Below, piece by piece: positions 25,848-33,519 of a stretch of 64,000 bases of DNA. Position 1 is the stretch's first letter. Every line of letters starts with the position of its first letter. Source of the DNA: Haematomicrobium sanguinis DSM 21259 (GTDB lineage Bacteria; Actinomycetota; Actinomycetes; Actinomycetales; Micrococcaceae); NCBI RefSeq assembly GCF_000688395.1, contig NZ_JIAG01000011.1, positions 1 through 64,000 of the forward strand, written 5' to 3'. Made by a program: the position numbers and the translations under genes. The notes beneath the pieces were generated by a model. The model did no database searches and was not told where the DNA came from. It saw nothing but the letters and a program-made list of their open reading frames with translations.

Positions 25848-26999
25848 ATGGAAACTAAAAAGAGCGTCATGCTCGTGTATGGGACACGTCCAGAGGCCAT
25901 CAAGATGGCTCCGCTGGTCCACGAATTCCAGGGCGACGAGCGGTTTAACACCATTGTTGCCGTGACCGGTCAGCACCGCGAAATGCTGGATCAGGTCAAC
26001 GATATTTTCGGTATTACTCCGGATTACGATCTCGATATTGCTTCCCCCGGGCAGGGTCTCAACGCGATTTTCGCGAAGACGCTGAACGGCTTGGAGGAAT
26101 TGTTCGAGAAGGTTGACGTCGACGCCGTGGTGGTTCAAGGCGATACCACGACCTCGACCGCGGCCGCCGTCGCCGCGTTTAACCAGCAAAAACCGGTGAT
26201 TCACGTCGAGGCCGGATTACGATCCGGTAACCTTTTTTCACCGTTTCCGGAAGAGGCGAATCGGAAAATCACTTCGCAGTTGGCCAGCTTGCATTTGGCC
26301 CCGACGACCACGAGCCGGGACAACTTGGTGCGTGAAGCTCTTCCCGCCGATGACATTGTGGTGACCGGCAACTCGGTGATTGACGCGCTCTTTGAAGTGG
26401 TGGACAAGAAAGTGCCGTTTGCCGATGAGCGGTTGACCGAGTTGGCCGCTTCCGGCCGGAAGGTGCTGTTGGTGACCACGCACCGCCGCGAAAATTTGGG
26501 CGATGCGATGATTGGTATCGGCAAGGCGATTGGCCGTCTGGCCGACGCGTACCCGGATATGACTGTGGTGGTTCCGATGCACAAGAACCCGAAGGTGCGT
26601 GCCGCGATCCAGCCCGGGTTTGAGGGGCGCTCCAATGTTCTGGACATTGAGCCACTGGATTACGGCGAGTTTGTGCACCTTCTGTCTTTGTCCCACATCG
26701 TGGTGACCGATTCCGGCGGGGTGCAGGAGGAAGCGCCGTCCTTGGGCAAGCCCGTGCTCGTGTTGCGTGAGAATACCGAGCGCCCGGAAGCCGTTGTTGC
26801 CGGCACCGTGAAGCTCATTGGCACCGATGAAGAACGCATCGTGTCCGAGGTGACGGAGTTGATGGAGAACCCGTCCTCATATGCTTCGCTTGCCAACGCC
26901 GTGAACCCCTACGGGGACGGCAAGGCATCCGAGCGGAGTGTGGCTGCCACTGCAAAATTGCTCGGTGTGGGTGAGCGTATCGAGGAGTTCTCACTCTAG
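25848..26999 (+). CDS. wecB: UDP-N-acetylglucosamine 2-epimerase (non-hydrolysing)
   Basis: Interconverts UDP-GlcNAc and UDP-ManNAc. The 383-residue protein starts with the conserved YGTRPEAIKMAPL, then VTGQHREMLDQV, VQGDTTTS, HVEAGLRSG, TTHRRENLG and TDSGGVQEEAPSLGKPVL, all hallmarks of the WecB/MnaA family. With wecC at 32237 it predicts UDP-ManNAcA, a precursor for teichuronic-type polymers; alone it can also supply the ManNAc of wall-teichoic linkage units. It is the first gene of the plus-strand side of polysaccharide locus 1. The next gene starts in its stop codon (TAGTG). Confidence 0.95.
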   Translation: METKKSVMLVYGTRPEAIKMAPLVHEFQGDERFNTIVAVTGQHREMLDQVNDIFGITPDYDLDIASPGQGLNAIFAKTLNGLEELFEKVDVDAVVVQGDTTTSTAAAVAAFNQQKPVIHVEAGLRSGNLFSPFPEEANRKITSQLASLHLAPTTTSRDNLVREALPADDIVVTGNSVIDALFEVVDKKVPFADERLTELAASGRKVLLVTTHRRENLGDAMIGIGKAIGRLADAYPDMTVVVPMHKNPKVRAAIQPGFEGRSNVLDIEPLDYGEFVHLLSLSHIVVTDSGGVQEEAPSLGKPVLVLRENTERPEAVVAGTVKLIGTDEERIVSEVTELMENPSSYASLANAVNPYGDGKASERSVAATAKLLGVGERIEEFSL

Positions 27000-28468
27000 T
27001 GCCCGATCTGGTATCCGCACTCTTAAAGAGGGCTGAACTCTCCGAAAAATCTCAAGGAGTTCTGCCTTTTCCACGATCGTATGCCGTGAGCATGTGGAAC
27101 CTTCCTACCCTTCCCGACCCGCTAGAGAGTTATTGGGTTCGGGAAAAAATTGGACCGGGCGAAATCGCTCATGATCCAATCCTTGAGGTCTCAACGGCCA
27201 AAAAAGGCAATATGGGAGTGGCCGTAGTTGGCTTGGCATATGATCCGGAACTGCCGAACGACCAGCACCATCTCCTACCTGGACGGCTCTTGGATAGCTG
27301 GCGTAACTCTCGTCGGTGCCTGCTTGACCACGTAGAGCGACTCAATGGCCGATTCGTTGTCATCTACTGGGGTCCTTCTGGGTTCTTCATGCAGTCCGAT
27401 GCGAGCTCGATGCGAGCGATTTTCTATCATGGCCTGCGAAATGTAGCAGCTGGAAGCGCGAATCTGCTTGCGGAACTGAACGGCGAAACGGAATCCACCG
27501 TTTACAGCGATCTCATTCGCACCCCGAGCAAGCTCAACACGTACCCCGGACGGCGCACGAATTGGGCCAATATTTTTCTGCTCAACTCAAACCTTGAACT
27601 GAACCTTCACGGTCGCGAGATACGAAGGGTCGGCCCAACGCCGATTCTGGAGTGGCTATCTGCTGAAGAGGCTGCACACTACGTCACTGCGGATGCGTCT
27701 AAGTTCATGGCGTATCTTTCGTATTTGCCCAACCCCGTCAACGCCTCGTTAACGGCCGGACTGGACACACGTCTTTCTCTGAGTCTGATGAAAGAACTGC
27801 GAGCAGAACCAGAGTTTTTCACCTACAAACTTACCTGGGCCGCAGCTAAGAAAATTGCCGATATGGACATCGATATTTCGGCAAAACTTGCTCAAAGATT
27901 CAGCCTTAAGCATCGATACGTCACGTTTGAAAGTACTCAAATATCTTCGACACTTCGGGAAATATTTGAGCGAAACAACCCACGTAGTCATGGCCAGTAT
28001 CTTATTCCGCAATACGGAAATATGTTCAGTCCGGATTCAATCAATATCCGCTCGACCATCTTTGAGCTCGGACGCGCACGCCACGGTATTCAACCCGATA
28101 TTTCCAACCCTGCTGAATGGATGACAAGAAAGATCGTCAACTCGGGTAAGCCTAACGGAAACATCATCGCAGATTTCAACGACTACATGCAGTCGTCTGA
28201 CTATGCCCACATCCCGGACACATATTTGGCACAAGATATTTATTACTGGGAGATTACCGATTCATCTTGGATGCAACACATTATCGCAGAAAGCGACCAT
28301 GTCTTCGACACGGCGGTTCTGATTAATAGTCGAAGAATCTTAAAAACGTTGCTCTCTGTTCCAGCGGAGGAGAGGCAAAGATCCATGACCTACATTAACA
28401 TGTTGCAGCAAAACATGCCAGACCTACTTAAATTCCCCGTCAACGGCAAAATGCTAGTTGAGGAGTGA
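26999..28468 (+). CDS. Asparagine-synthetase-like PP-loop protein lacking the glutaminase nucleophile
   Basis: The 489-residue protein resembles the AsnB superfamily. The first 190 residues resemble a degenerate N-terminal nucleophile glutaminase fold (GRFVVIYWGPSGFFMQSDAS), but there is no Cys at position 2, so glutamine hydrolysis is not expected. The C-terminal ATP-pyrophosphatase domain starts around residue 225 with SLTAGLDTRLSLSL, a variant of SGGLDS. Codons are more AT-rich than in wecB. It begins inside the wecB stop and ends four bases from the convergent hydrolase gene. Such proteins occur in polysaccharide loci and may amidate or otherwise adenylate a substrate (perhaps a uronic acid); this is inference. 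Confidence 0.6.
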   Translation: MPDLVSALLKRAELSEKSQGVLPFPRSYAVSMWNLPTLPDPLESYWVREKIGPGEIAHDPILEVSTAKKGNMGVAVVGLAYDPELPNDQHHLLPGRLLDSWRNSRRCLLDHVERLNGRFVVIYWGPSGFFMQSDASSMRAIFYHGLRNVAAGSANLLAELNGETESTVYSDLIRTPSKLNTYPGRRTNWANIFLLNSNLELNLHGREIRRVGPTPILEWLSAEEAAHYVTADASKFMAYLSYLPNPVNASLTAGLDTRLSLSLMKELRAEPEFFTYKLTWAAAKKIADMDIDISAKLAQRFSLKHRYVTFESTQISSTLREIFERNNPRSHGQYLIPQYGNMFSPDSINIRSTIFELGRARHGIQPDISNPAEWMTRKIVNSGKPNGNIIADFNDYMQSSDYAHIPDTYLAQDIYYWEITDSSWMQHIIAESDHVFDTAVLINSRRILKTLLSVPAEERQRSMTYINMLQQNMPDLLKFPVNGKMLVEE

Positions 28469-28472
28469 GCGC

Positions 28473-29294
28473 CTATTTTTCAAGTCGGGAAATTAGCTGA
28501 TTAATTTCTTGAACCGTTCGCTCCTGAGAAAGCGGCGAATGGCCCGCGTCAGGGTCCCAGTAATAACTGACGTCAAGACTGTTCTCTCGCAGTTTGCCTA
28601 GAGAACCTTGAAGTCCACCCAAAAGGTGCGCAAGGTCAGTCTCCATGTCGTTCTTACTCGCAGCATTGACGAGGTATCGAATGTTGGGTATATAACCAAT
28701 TTCCAGATACAAATTTGGCACTGAAGCCCGCGTGGGGTACCTTTCGAGAACTTCCATTCCGGAAAGGCCATTGTAAGAATAGTCCAACACCCTTTTAACA
28801 GCGCCCGCAAAATTATAATCAAGCCAATTTGTTTGGGGGTTATTTACTAGCGCACTACTCTCCCGGTCCAACGCGGCAAGGACTAAACTTTGGAAGCCAC
28901 CACCAGAACTGCCATAGTAGATTCGCTTGCGGGAGTCGGGAATCCCAATGGCGCGTGAAACGGCACTCACTGCGTCATAAACCTTGGGCAGAAAATAGCG
29001 TTCTGCTGTTCCCTGCCCCCATCCGAGATTGACTTTTGTTTCACGAGAAGTCGTGACATCGGAGAAGTACAGACAATGGGAGTCCACCAATGGCGACCAA
29101 GTGCTACGTTGAAATACTTCATGTGGATCTTTACCACTTCGAAAATCTATAGCACCATTAGCGAACACGGTTAGCGTATGCGCTCCCGCCTTTCTCTTAA
29201 GCAACAAGGGAACCGATTCGCCGTCTATGTCAACGTTGAATCTTTCAATCTCGTCATCGAAATCCAACGCTTCGATACTAAAAGCCTGCACCAT
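28473..29294 (-). CDS. Alpha/beta-hydrolase-fold protein of the polysaccharide locus (copy A)
   Basis: The 273-residue protein has no signal peptide. It has the nucleophile elbow IYYGSSGGGFQSL (Ser about residue 145), followed by NNPQTNW and a late His in DPDAGHSPLS as possible catalytic triad member. The same GSSGGGF and NPQT arrangement occurs in the gene at 53825, so the two are paralogs in the two loci. It is the last gene of the long minus-strand operon; its ATG shares bases with the stop of the glycosyltransferase before it (TAATG). Asp2-like O-acetyltransferases of glycosylation systems share this general fold, so acyl transfer or removal on a nascent glycan is plausible but unproven. 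Confidence 0.6.
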   Translation of the reverse strand: MVQAFSIEALDFDDEIERFNVDIDGESVPLLLKRKAGAHTLTVFANGAIDFRSGKDPHEVFQRSTWSPLVDSHCLYFSDVTTSRETKVNLGWGQGTAERYFLPKVYDAVSAVSRAIGIPDSRKRIYYGSSGGGFQSLVLAALDRESSALVNNPQTNWLDYNFAGAVKRVLDYSYNGLSGMEVLERYPTRASVPNLYLEIGYIPNIRYLVNAASKNDMETDLAHLLGGLQGSLGKLRENSLDVSYYWDPDAGHSPLSQERTVQEINQLISRLEK

Positions 29295-31984
29295 TAGCTG
29301 GAAATGCTCTCTTTGCTGGCTTCATTGAGATCACCATATGCCGCTTCGAGTCGATCGATTTCGGCCGCCAACTTTGCATCTTGCCATTCGGTCTTCTCGT
29401 ACATCGCCAAAATCTCCTTGATCACGCCGAACGCCTGAGCCTTCTCGTCTTCGGCCACTTTTGAGAACTTATCCAAGTACCAGACTTTCATGAAGGGCTC
29501 GAGCCTTTGAACATTGTAAACATCCAGGAGCCCTTCCGCTTTCAGCCAGGTCGAACGAGCAGCTTCGAGCGGTAGGTATTTTCGATAGAAGTTCACACCA
29601 ATGGTGTTCACGGTTGAGTTTGCCACCGCGGCAAAGTACACGTGCACGGGTTTATCCCACAATGCGACTGTTTCTGAATAGTGCAGCATTTGCTGGAAAA
29701 AGTAGGTGTCCTGACCTACTGCTCCGACAGGTTGCTCAAGGCCGAGGGACTTCAACCATGCTGTGTTTGCGACGAGTGCTTGGATGCTCAACGCCGCAAA
29801 CTTTGAGTTTGCGAGGGCATCACTAGGAACATTCCAAACGCCGCCCGCCCCGTCGACCCGTTCTAGCACCTTCTTTAGAACCGTGGTGTTGGGGACGACT
29901 CGCTCCTTAGAATCAATCATCAACATGTTCCCAATAGCGAAGTTTGTGCCTGTCGACTTCACGAGTTCCAACAGTTCGGCAAATGCGTCATTCATGGCTT
30001 CGTTGTCGGGATCCAGGTAGCCCACATAAGGCGCGGTTGCCATTTCGAGCCCCTGATTTCGTGGGCGCGAGGCACTCCCGGAGCCGCCCGTCGGATTCAA
30101 GTAGACACGAACGTTGCCGAACTTGGTATCGAGATCCTCAAGGATGCGAAGAGTTTCCTTGTCCGAGGACCCGTCGTCAACCAGAATGATTTCAATGCGG
30201 TCGAAGACCGAGGAACGCCTCAATGAGGCAAAGCACTTATGGAGAAGATGCTGCCCATTGTTGTAGACCGGCACGATGACCGAAAGCTCCGGGGCAACCT
30301 GAGCAGTTGATTCCGTGAGATTGATTGCGCCTTGGCGAGAAGCCTGACCCCTTTGGATAACGTAGGATCGCTTTTTGCCGTTCTCCGTCTTTCCAGGTTG
30401 CGGACCGATCCACCTCAGCGACGCACCCTCTTGCGGTGTCGACTCGGTGTAATTGTGCTCGACGTCATTGGACCACGGTCCGTCATAGTCGACCGGTGCC
30501 TGGATAGTATCGACGTCCACATACTTGAATGCGTTGACAGTGTCCTGAACAAAGTGCCTGCCGTAGTCGAGTTCGCTATTGAGTTCAAGTGATGCCATTG
30601 CTCCTTGCTTCTTTGCTTCAGCGAGGTTAGACACCACTATCATGCTCACGTCGGGGTCCTGAAGCACCTGGTTCTCCACAAAGAGTTGGCCCTGCTTTGC
30701 ATTCTCACTAATCACCGCAACGTTTCGCTGTTGCGTCGACGGCGCTTTTCCAATTGCCGTCAAGATTGTGGCGATGCGGTCGTGATTGGTATTCGTGCTG
30801 TAGGCGTTGCGAATTCCTTGCATCTGAATGTCGAATAACTCTTGACTACTCAGAGCGTCGATCCAATCGCGCGCATCGAGTGAGGTAGTGGGGATATACA
30901 CGTTGGGAAATTGGGAGTTCACCCCCACGTTATAACTGGAGATGATCGCCGAGCCCATGCCTTGGAGTTCGATGACACGATTGGCGAACATGCTTTCCGA
31001 ATTGAATACCGAGTTCAGATTGATGTTGAGATCAACATGCTTCTGTAACCGCAACAACAGATCGTGATTGATGCTCTTGTTCATCGACGGGAACAAGTAC
31101 TCCGGGAAAGCGTACTTCAACTTGCGTTCACCAGAGAACCTGTCCACAATCTCCAGATCACGCCGAGAATTCATGACACCGTCGAAGATCCGAAGTGCTT
31201 GCGTACGACGCGTGAGGTACTTGTGGTTGAACCAGCTCCCGGCAAAGAGGACCTCAGGGATTCTGTAGAGCCGCGATCCCACGGGATTGTGCTGGTCTGC
31301 AGACACGGAGAACTGTAAGACACCTATCGATTGTGCTTGTGGGCAATCGCGCTCGTAGGAAGGGACCTTTTCCACTGCCGAGGTAAAGATGTGGTCACTC
31401 GCCTGAGCGACGTGCAGATAGTCGTTGTAGTGAGGCGGGTCTTCCTTCGAATAGAAAACAACCTGCTTGTCGCGCGATCGAAAAGCCGGGATGACCTTAT
31501 CTCGCAACAGCACCGAGTTGGCACTCTTGCTCGAGCCGACGAACTCCCACTCTCCGGCCATGCCCCGCCACACGGAAGTCACGAGGAGAAAATCACACGC
31601 ATCGGCGGCCATGTCATAGTTCGACGGAGTGACTCGCACAAAGTTTCCGGCACTAGCAAGGCTGGCGTAGAGGAAATCATCCGCAATGATGCCAATGACA
31701 GCATCTGGCTTGGCGTTCCAGCGTTGCCCGTTTGAATTTGGAACTTCCTCAATCGCCGCCAGATGGCGATCAAGAAAAGTCCGCCCGTCGCTCAGCGCAT
31801 CCAGCCGTCCAAAGTACTCGGACGAGCGGGTTGCCCGGACCACTCCCGGCCCGCCATTGCGCAATGCGTCGGCAAAATATGGCGAGTGAAAATACCGGTC
31901 TGCATCCATCGTCAAGAAGGATTCTGCCTCTAGCCCAAGGAGGCGACGCTTAATGGCGTCAGAAGTCATTTCGCCGTCAGCCAT
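29294..31984 (-). CDS. Dual-domain glycosyltransferase: CgeB-like GT-B part plus GT2
   Basis: The 896-residue cytoplasmic protein has two parts. The N-terminal part has the CgeB/DUF3880-like signature FYSKEDPPHYNDYL (about residues 180-195), then SDHIFTSAVEKVPSYERD and a second half with NLNSVFNSESMFANRVIE, typical of glycosyltransferases of this GT-B type. The C-terminal part (from about residue 565) is a GT2 domain: LSVIVPVYNNGQ, ILVDDGSSD and YLDPDNEA as DxD-like site. ATG 31984 is chosen because it overlaps the stop of the coiled-coil gene (TAATG) and GAAGG precedes it. A sibling of the same architecture lies at 33520. Probably adds two different sugars; linkages unknown. Confidence 0.75.
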   Translation of the reverse strand: MADGEMTSDAIKRRLLGLEAESFLTMDADRYFHSPYFADALRNGGPGVVRATRSSEYFGRLDALSDGRTFLDRHLAAIEEVPNSNGQRWNAKPDAVIGIIADDFLYASLASAGNFVRVTPSNYDMAADACDFLLVTSVWRGMAGEWEFVGSSKSANSVLLRDKVIPAFRSRDKQVVFYSKEDPPHYNDYLHVAQASDHIFTSAVEKVPSYERDCPQAQSIGVLQFSVSADQHNPVGSRLYRIPEVLFAGSWFNHKYLTRRTQALRIFDGVMNSRRDLEIVDRFSGERKLKYAFPEYLFPSMNKSINHDLLLRLQKHVDLNINLNSVFNSESMFANRVIELQGMGSAIISSYNVGVNSQFPNVYIPTTSLDARDWIDALSSQELFDIQMQGIRNAYSTNTNHDRIATILTAIGKAPSTQQRNVAVISENAKQGQLFVENQVLQDPDVSMIVVSNLAEAKKQGAMASLELNSELDYGRHFVQDTVNAFKYVDVDTIQAPVDYDGPWSNDVEHNYTESTPQEGASLRWIGPQPGKTENGKKRSYVIQRGQASRQGAINLTESTAQVAPELSVIVPVYNNGQHLLHKCFASLRRSSVFDRIEIILVDDGSSDKETLRILEDLDTKFGNVRVYLNPTGGSGSASRPRNQGLEMATAPYVGYLDPDNEAMNDAFAELLELVKSTGTNFAIGNMLMIDSKERVVPNTTVLKKVLERVDGAGGVWNVPSDALANSKFAALSIQALVANTAWLKSLGLEQPVGAVGQDTYFFQQMLHYSETVALWDKPVHVYFAAVANSTVNTIGVNFYRKYLPLEAARSTWLKAEGLLDVYNVQRLEPFMKVWYLDKFSKVAEDEKAQAFGVIKEILAMYEKTEWQDAKLAAEIDRLEAAYGDLNEASKESISS

Positions 31985-32244
31985 TACCCAACCTTCTTCC
32001 GATTTCCACGAACATCCCAAATCTTGCGTTGCAGACGGCCCAATTTTGAATTCTCCACCGCTTTGGCCCGTTTGGCTTCCGCTTCCGCCTTCTTGACCCT
32101 TGTCCGAAGTCCCTCAACTTCGCGTTGCAACTTCAATAGCTGTTTGAGCGCCCTGGACTCAGATTGCTTCGCTTTCTGCAGCTCATTGCTATACGTTGCG
32201 CCCATAAAAGCGGCATTGCTAATGATGAGGTCTTCCTCAGACAT
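31984..32244 (-). CDS. Small coiled-coil protein
   Basis: Unrecognised 86-residue protein. After a short N-terminal stretch (MSEEDLIISNAAFMGATY) almost everything is predicted coiled coil, rich in Lys, Glu, Ala, Leu and Arg with heptad-like spacing (residues 18-75), ending very basic. It is translationally embedded: its ATG lies in the last codons of wecC (eight-base overlap) and its stop overlaps the start of the following dual-domain glycosyltransferase. That tight packing says it is a real gene whose product probably works with these enzymes, perhaps as a scaffold or length-control helix; that role is inference. Confidence 0.65.
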   Translation of the reverse strand: MSEEDLIISNAAFMGATYSNELQKAKQSESRALKQLLKLQREVEGLRTRVKKAEAEAKRAKAVENSKLGRLQRKIWDVRGNRKKVG

Positions 32245-33511
32245 CGGAAGCACCCGACTTCATTGACTCACGCCATTGACCGCGAGTGTCGATGATGTCC
32301 TTGCCTGCAATCTCTTCGGGCGTGACGTTGGCAAAGGCATCGTGATCCACCAGGAGAACGACGAGGCTCGCTGCGCTCAGCGCATCCTCGAGTGAGCTGA
32401 GTTCAATGTTATCGATGCCCTCCAATTGACGCGGTAGCTCCTCGATGTGGGGTTCCACCACTTTGAGTTGTCCGTCAACAGTCTTAGAAAGGAGTTTGGT
32501 GATTTCAACGGCTGGCGACTCGCGCAAGTCATCAATATTTGCTTTGAAGGCCAGACCAAGCACGGCAACAGTAGGATTCGCGCCAGCTTTCGCGAGGTGT
32601 TCCTTGACCTTTTCGATGACCCAGTGTGGCTTAGAGTCGTTGCTTTCGCGAGCTTGCCGGATCAACTTAGAGCTGTCCGGTGCTGCCGAAACGATAAACC
32701 ATGGATCAACAGCAATGCAGTGACCTCCCACTCCGGGACCAGGTTGGAGAATGTTGACTCGAGGGTGGTGGTTTGCCAATTCGATGAGCTCCCACACGTC
32801 AATGCCAAGCTTGTCCGAGATAACAGAAAGTTCATTCGCGAAGGCGATGTTGACATCGCGATAAGAGTTTTCCACCAACTTCGCCATTTCCGCCGTCGTC
32901 GCGTCGGTAAGGAGAATCTCGCCCTGACAAAAGGCACGGTAGAGGTCGCGCGCCATTTCCGCGGCTTTTGGTGTGATACCGCCGACGATGCGGTCATTTG
33001 TGACTAGTTCAATCATGACTCGACCGGGGAGCACGCGTTCTGGGCAATGCGCCACGAAGATGCTGGACTCATCATCCTGGTCCAGATTGAGGTCGGGACG
33101 CTTCGACAGGATGCGGTCGGCAAGGTGTTGCGTTGCCCCTGGAGGGGAAGTCGACTCCAGGATGATGAGTTCGCCCCCGCTGAGCTGAGGGGCAATTCCG
33201 TCTGCAGCCGCATCAATGTAGGAGAGGTCTGCTGATTTGTCATCCTTGAATGGAGTTGGGACTGCCACGATGTACGCGTCTGCTTTTGGGGTTTCCTTCG
33301 AGGCCGAAAGCCTGCCTTGATTGACCGCACCAGACACGTGCACCGCGAGATCGGGTTCAACGAAGGGAACTTCGCCACGATTGACCGCATCGACGGTGCG
33401 ATCGGTCACGTCTACGCCCAAGACGTTGAGTCCGTTTGTCGCAAGAATTGCCGCTGTAGGCAGACCGATGTAACCCAATCCGACTACTGCCACGTTTTCG
33501 ATAGTTTTCAT
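32237..33511 (-). CDS. wecC: UDP-N-acetyl-D-mannosamine dehydrogenase
   Basis: Oxidises UDP-ManNAc twice to UDP-ManNAcA with NAD. The 424-residue protein has the N-terminal Rossmann motif VGLGYIGLPTAAILA, the ESTSPPGAT segment, ENSYRDVNIAFANEL, and the catalytic-Cys signature GVGGHCIAVDPWFIV, which matches WecC rather than UDP-glucose dehydrogenase (GGGCLPKD, seen in the gene at 54760). Substrate is supplied by WecB encoded at 25848. It sits inside the minus-strand export/assembly operon between two dual-domain glycosyltransferases. Confidence 0.92.
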   Translation of the reverse strand: MKTIENVAVVGLGYIGLPTAAILATNGLNVLGVDVTDRTVDAVNRGEVPFVEPDLAVHVSGAVNQGRLSASKETPKADAYIVAVPTPFKDDKSADLSYIDAAADGIAPQLSGGELIILESTSPPGATQHLADRILSKRPDLNLDQDDESSIFVAHCPERVLPGRVMIELVTNDRIVGGITPKAAEMARDLYRAFCQGEILLTDATTAEMAKLVENSYRDVNIAFANELSVISDKLGIDVWELIELANHHPRVNILQPGPGVGGHCIAVDPWFIVSAAPDSSKLIRQARESNDSKPHWVIEKVKEHLAKAGANPTVAVLGLAFKANIDDLRESPAVEITKLLSKTVDGQLKVVEPHIEELPRQLEGIDNIELSSLEDALSAASLVVLLVDHDAFANVTPEEIAGKDIIDTRGQWRESMKSGASDV

Positions 33512-33519
33512 TGTTTCCC

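Noticed and set aside
32237-33511. wecC called as UDP-glucose dehydrogenase
   Set aside because: The catalytic segment GVGGHCIAVDPWFIV is the UDP-ManNAc dehydrogenase type; the UDP-glucose type (GGGCLPKD) is the separate gene at 54760.
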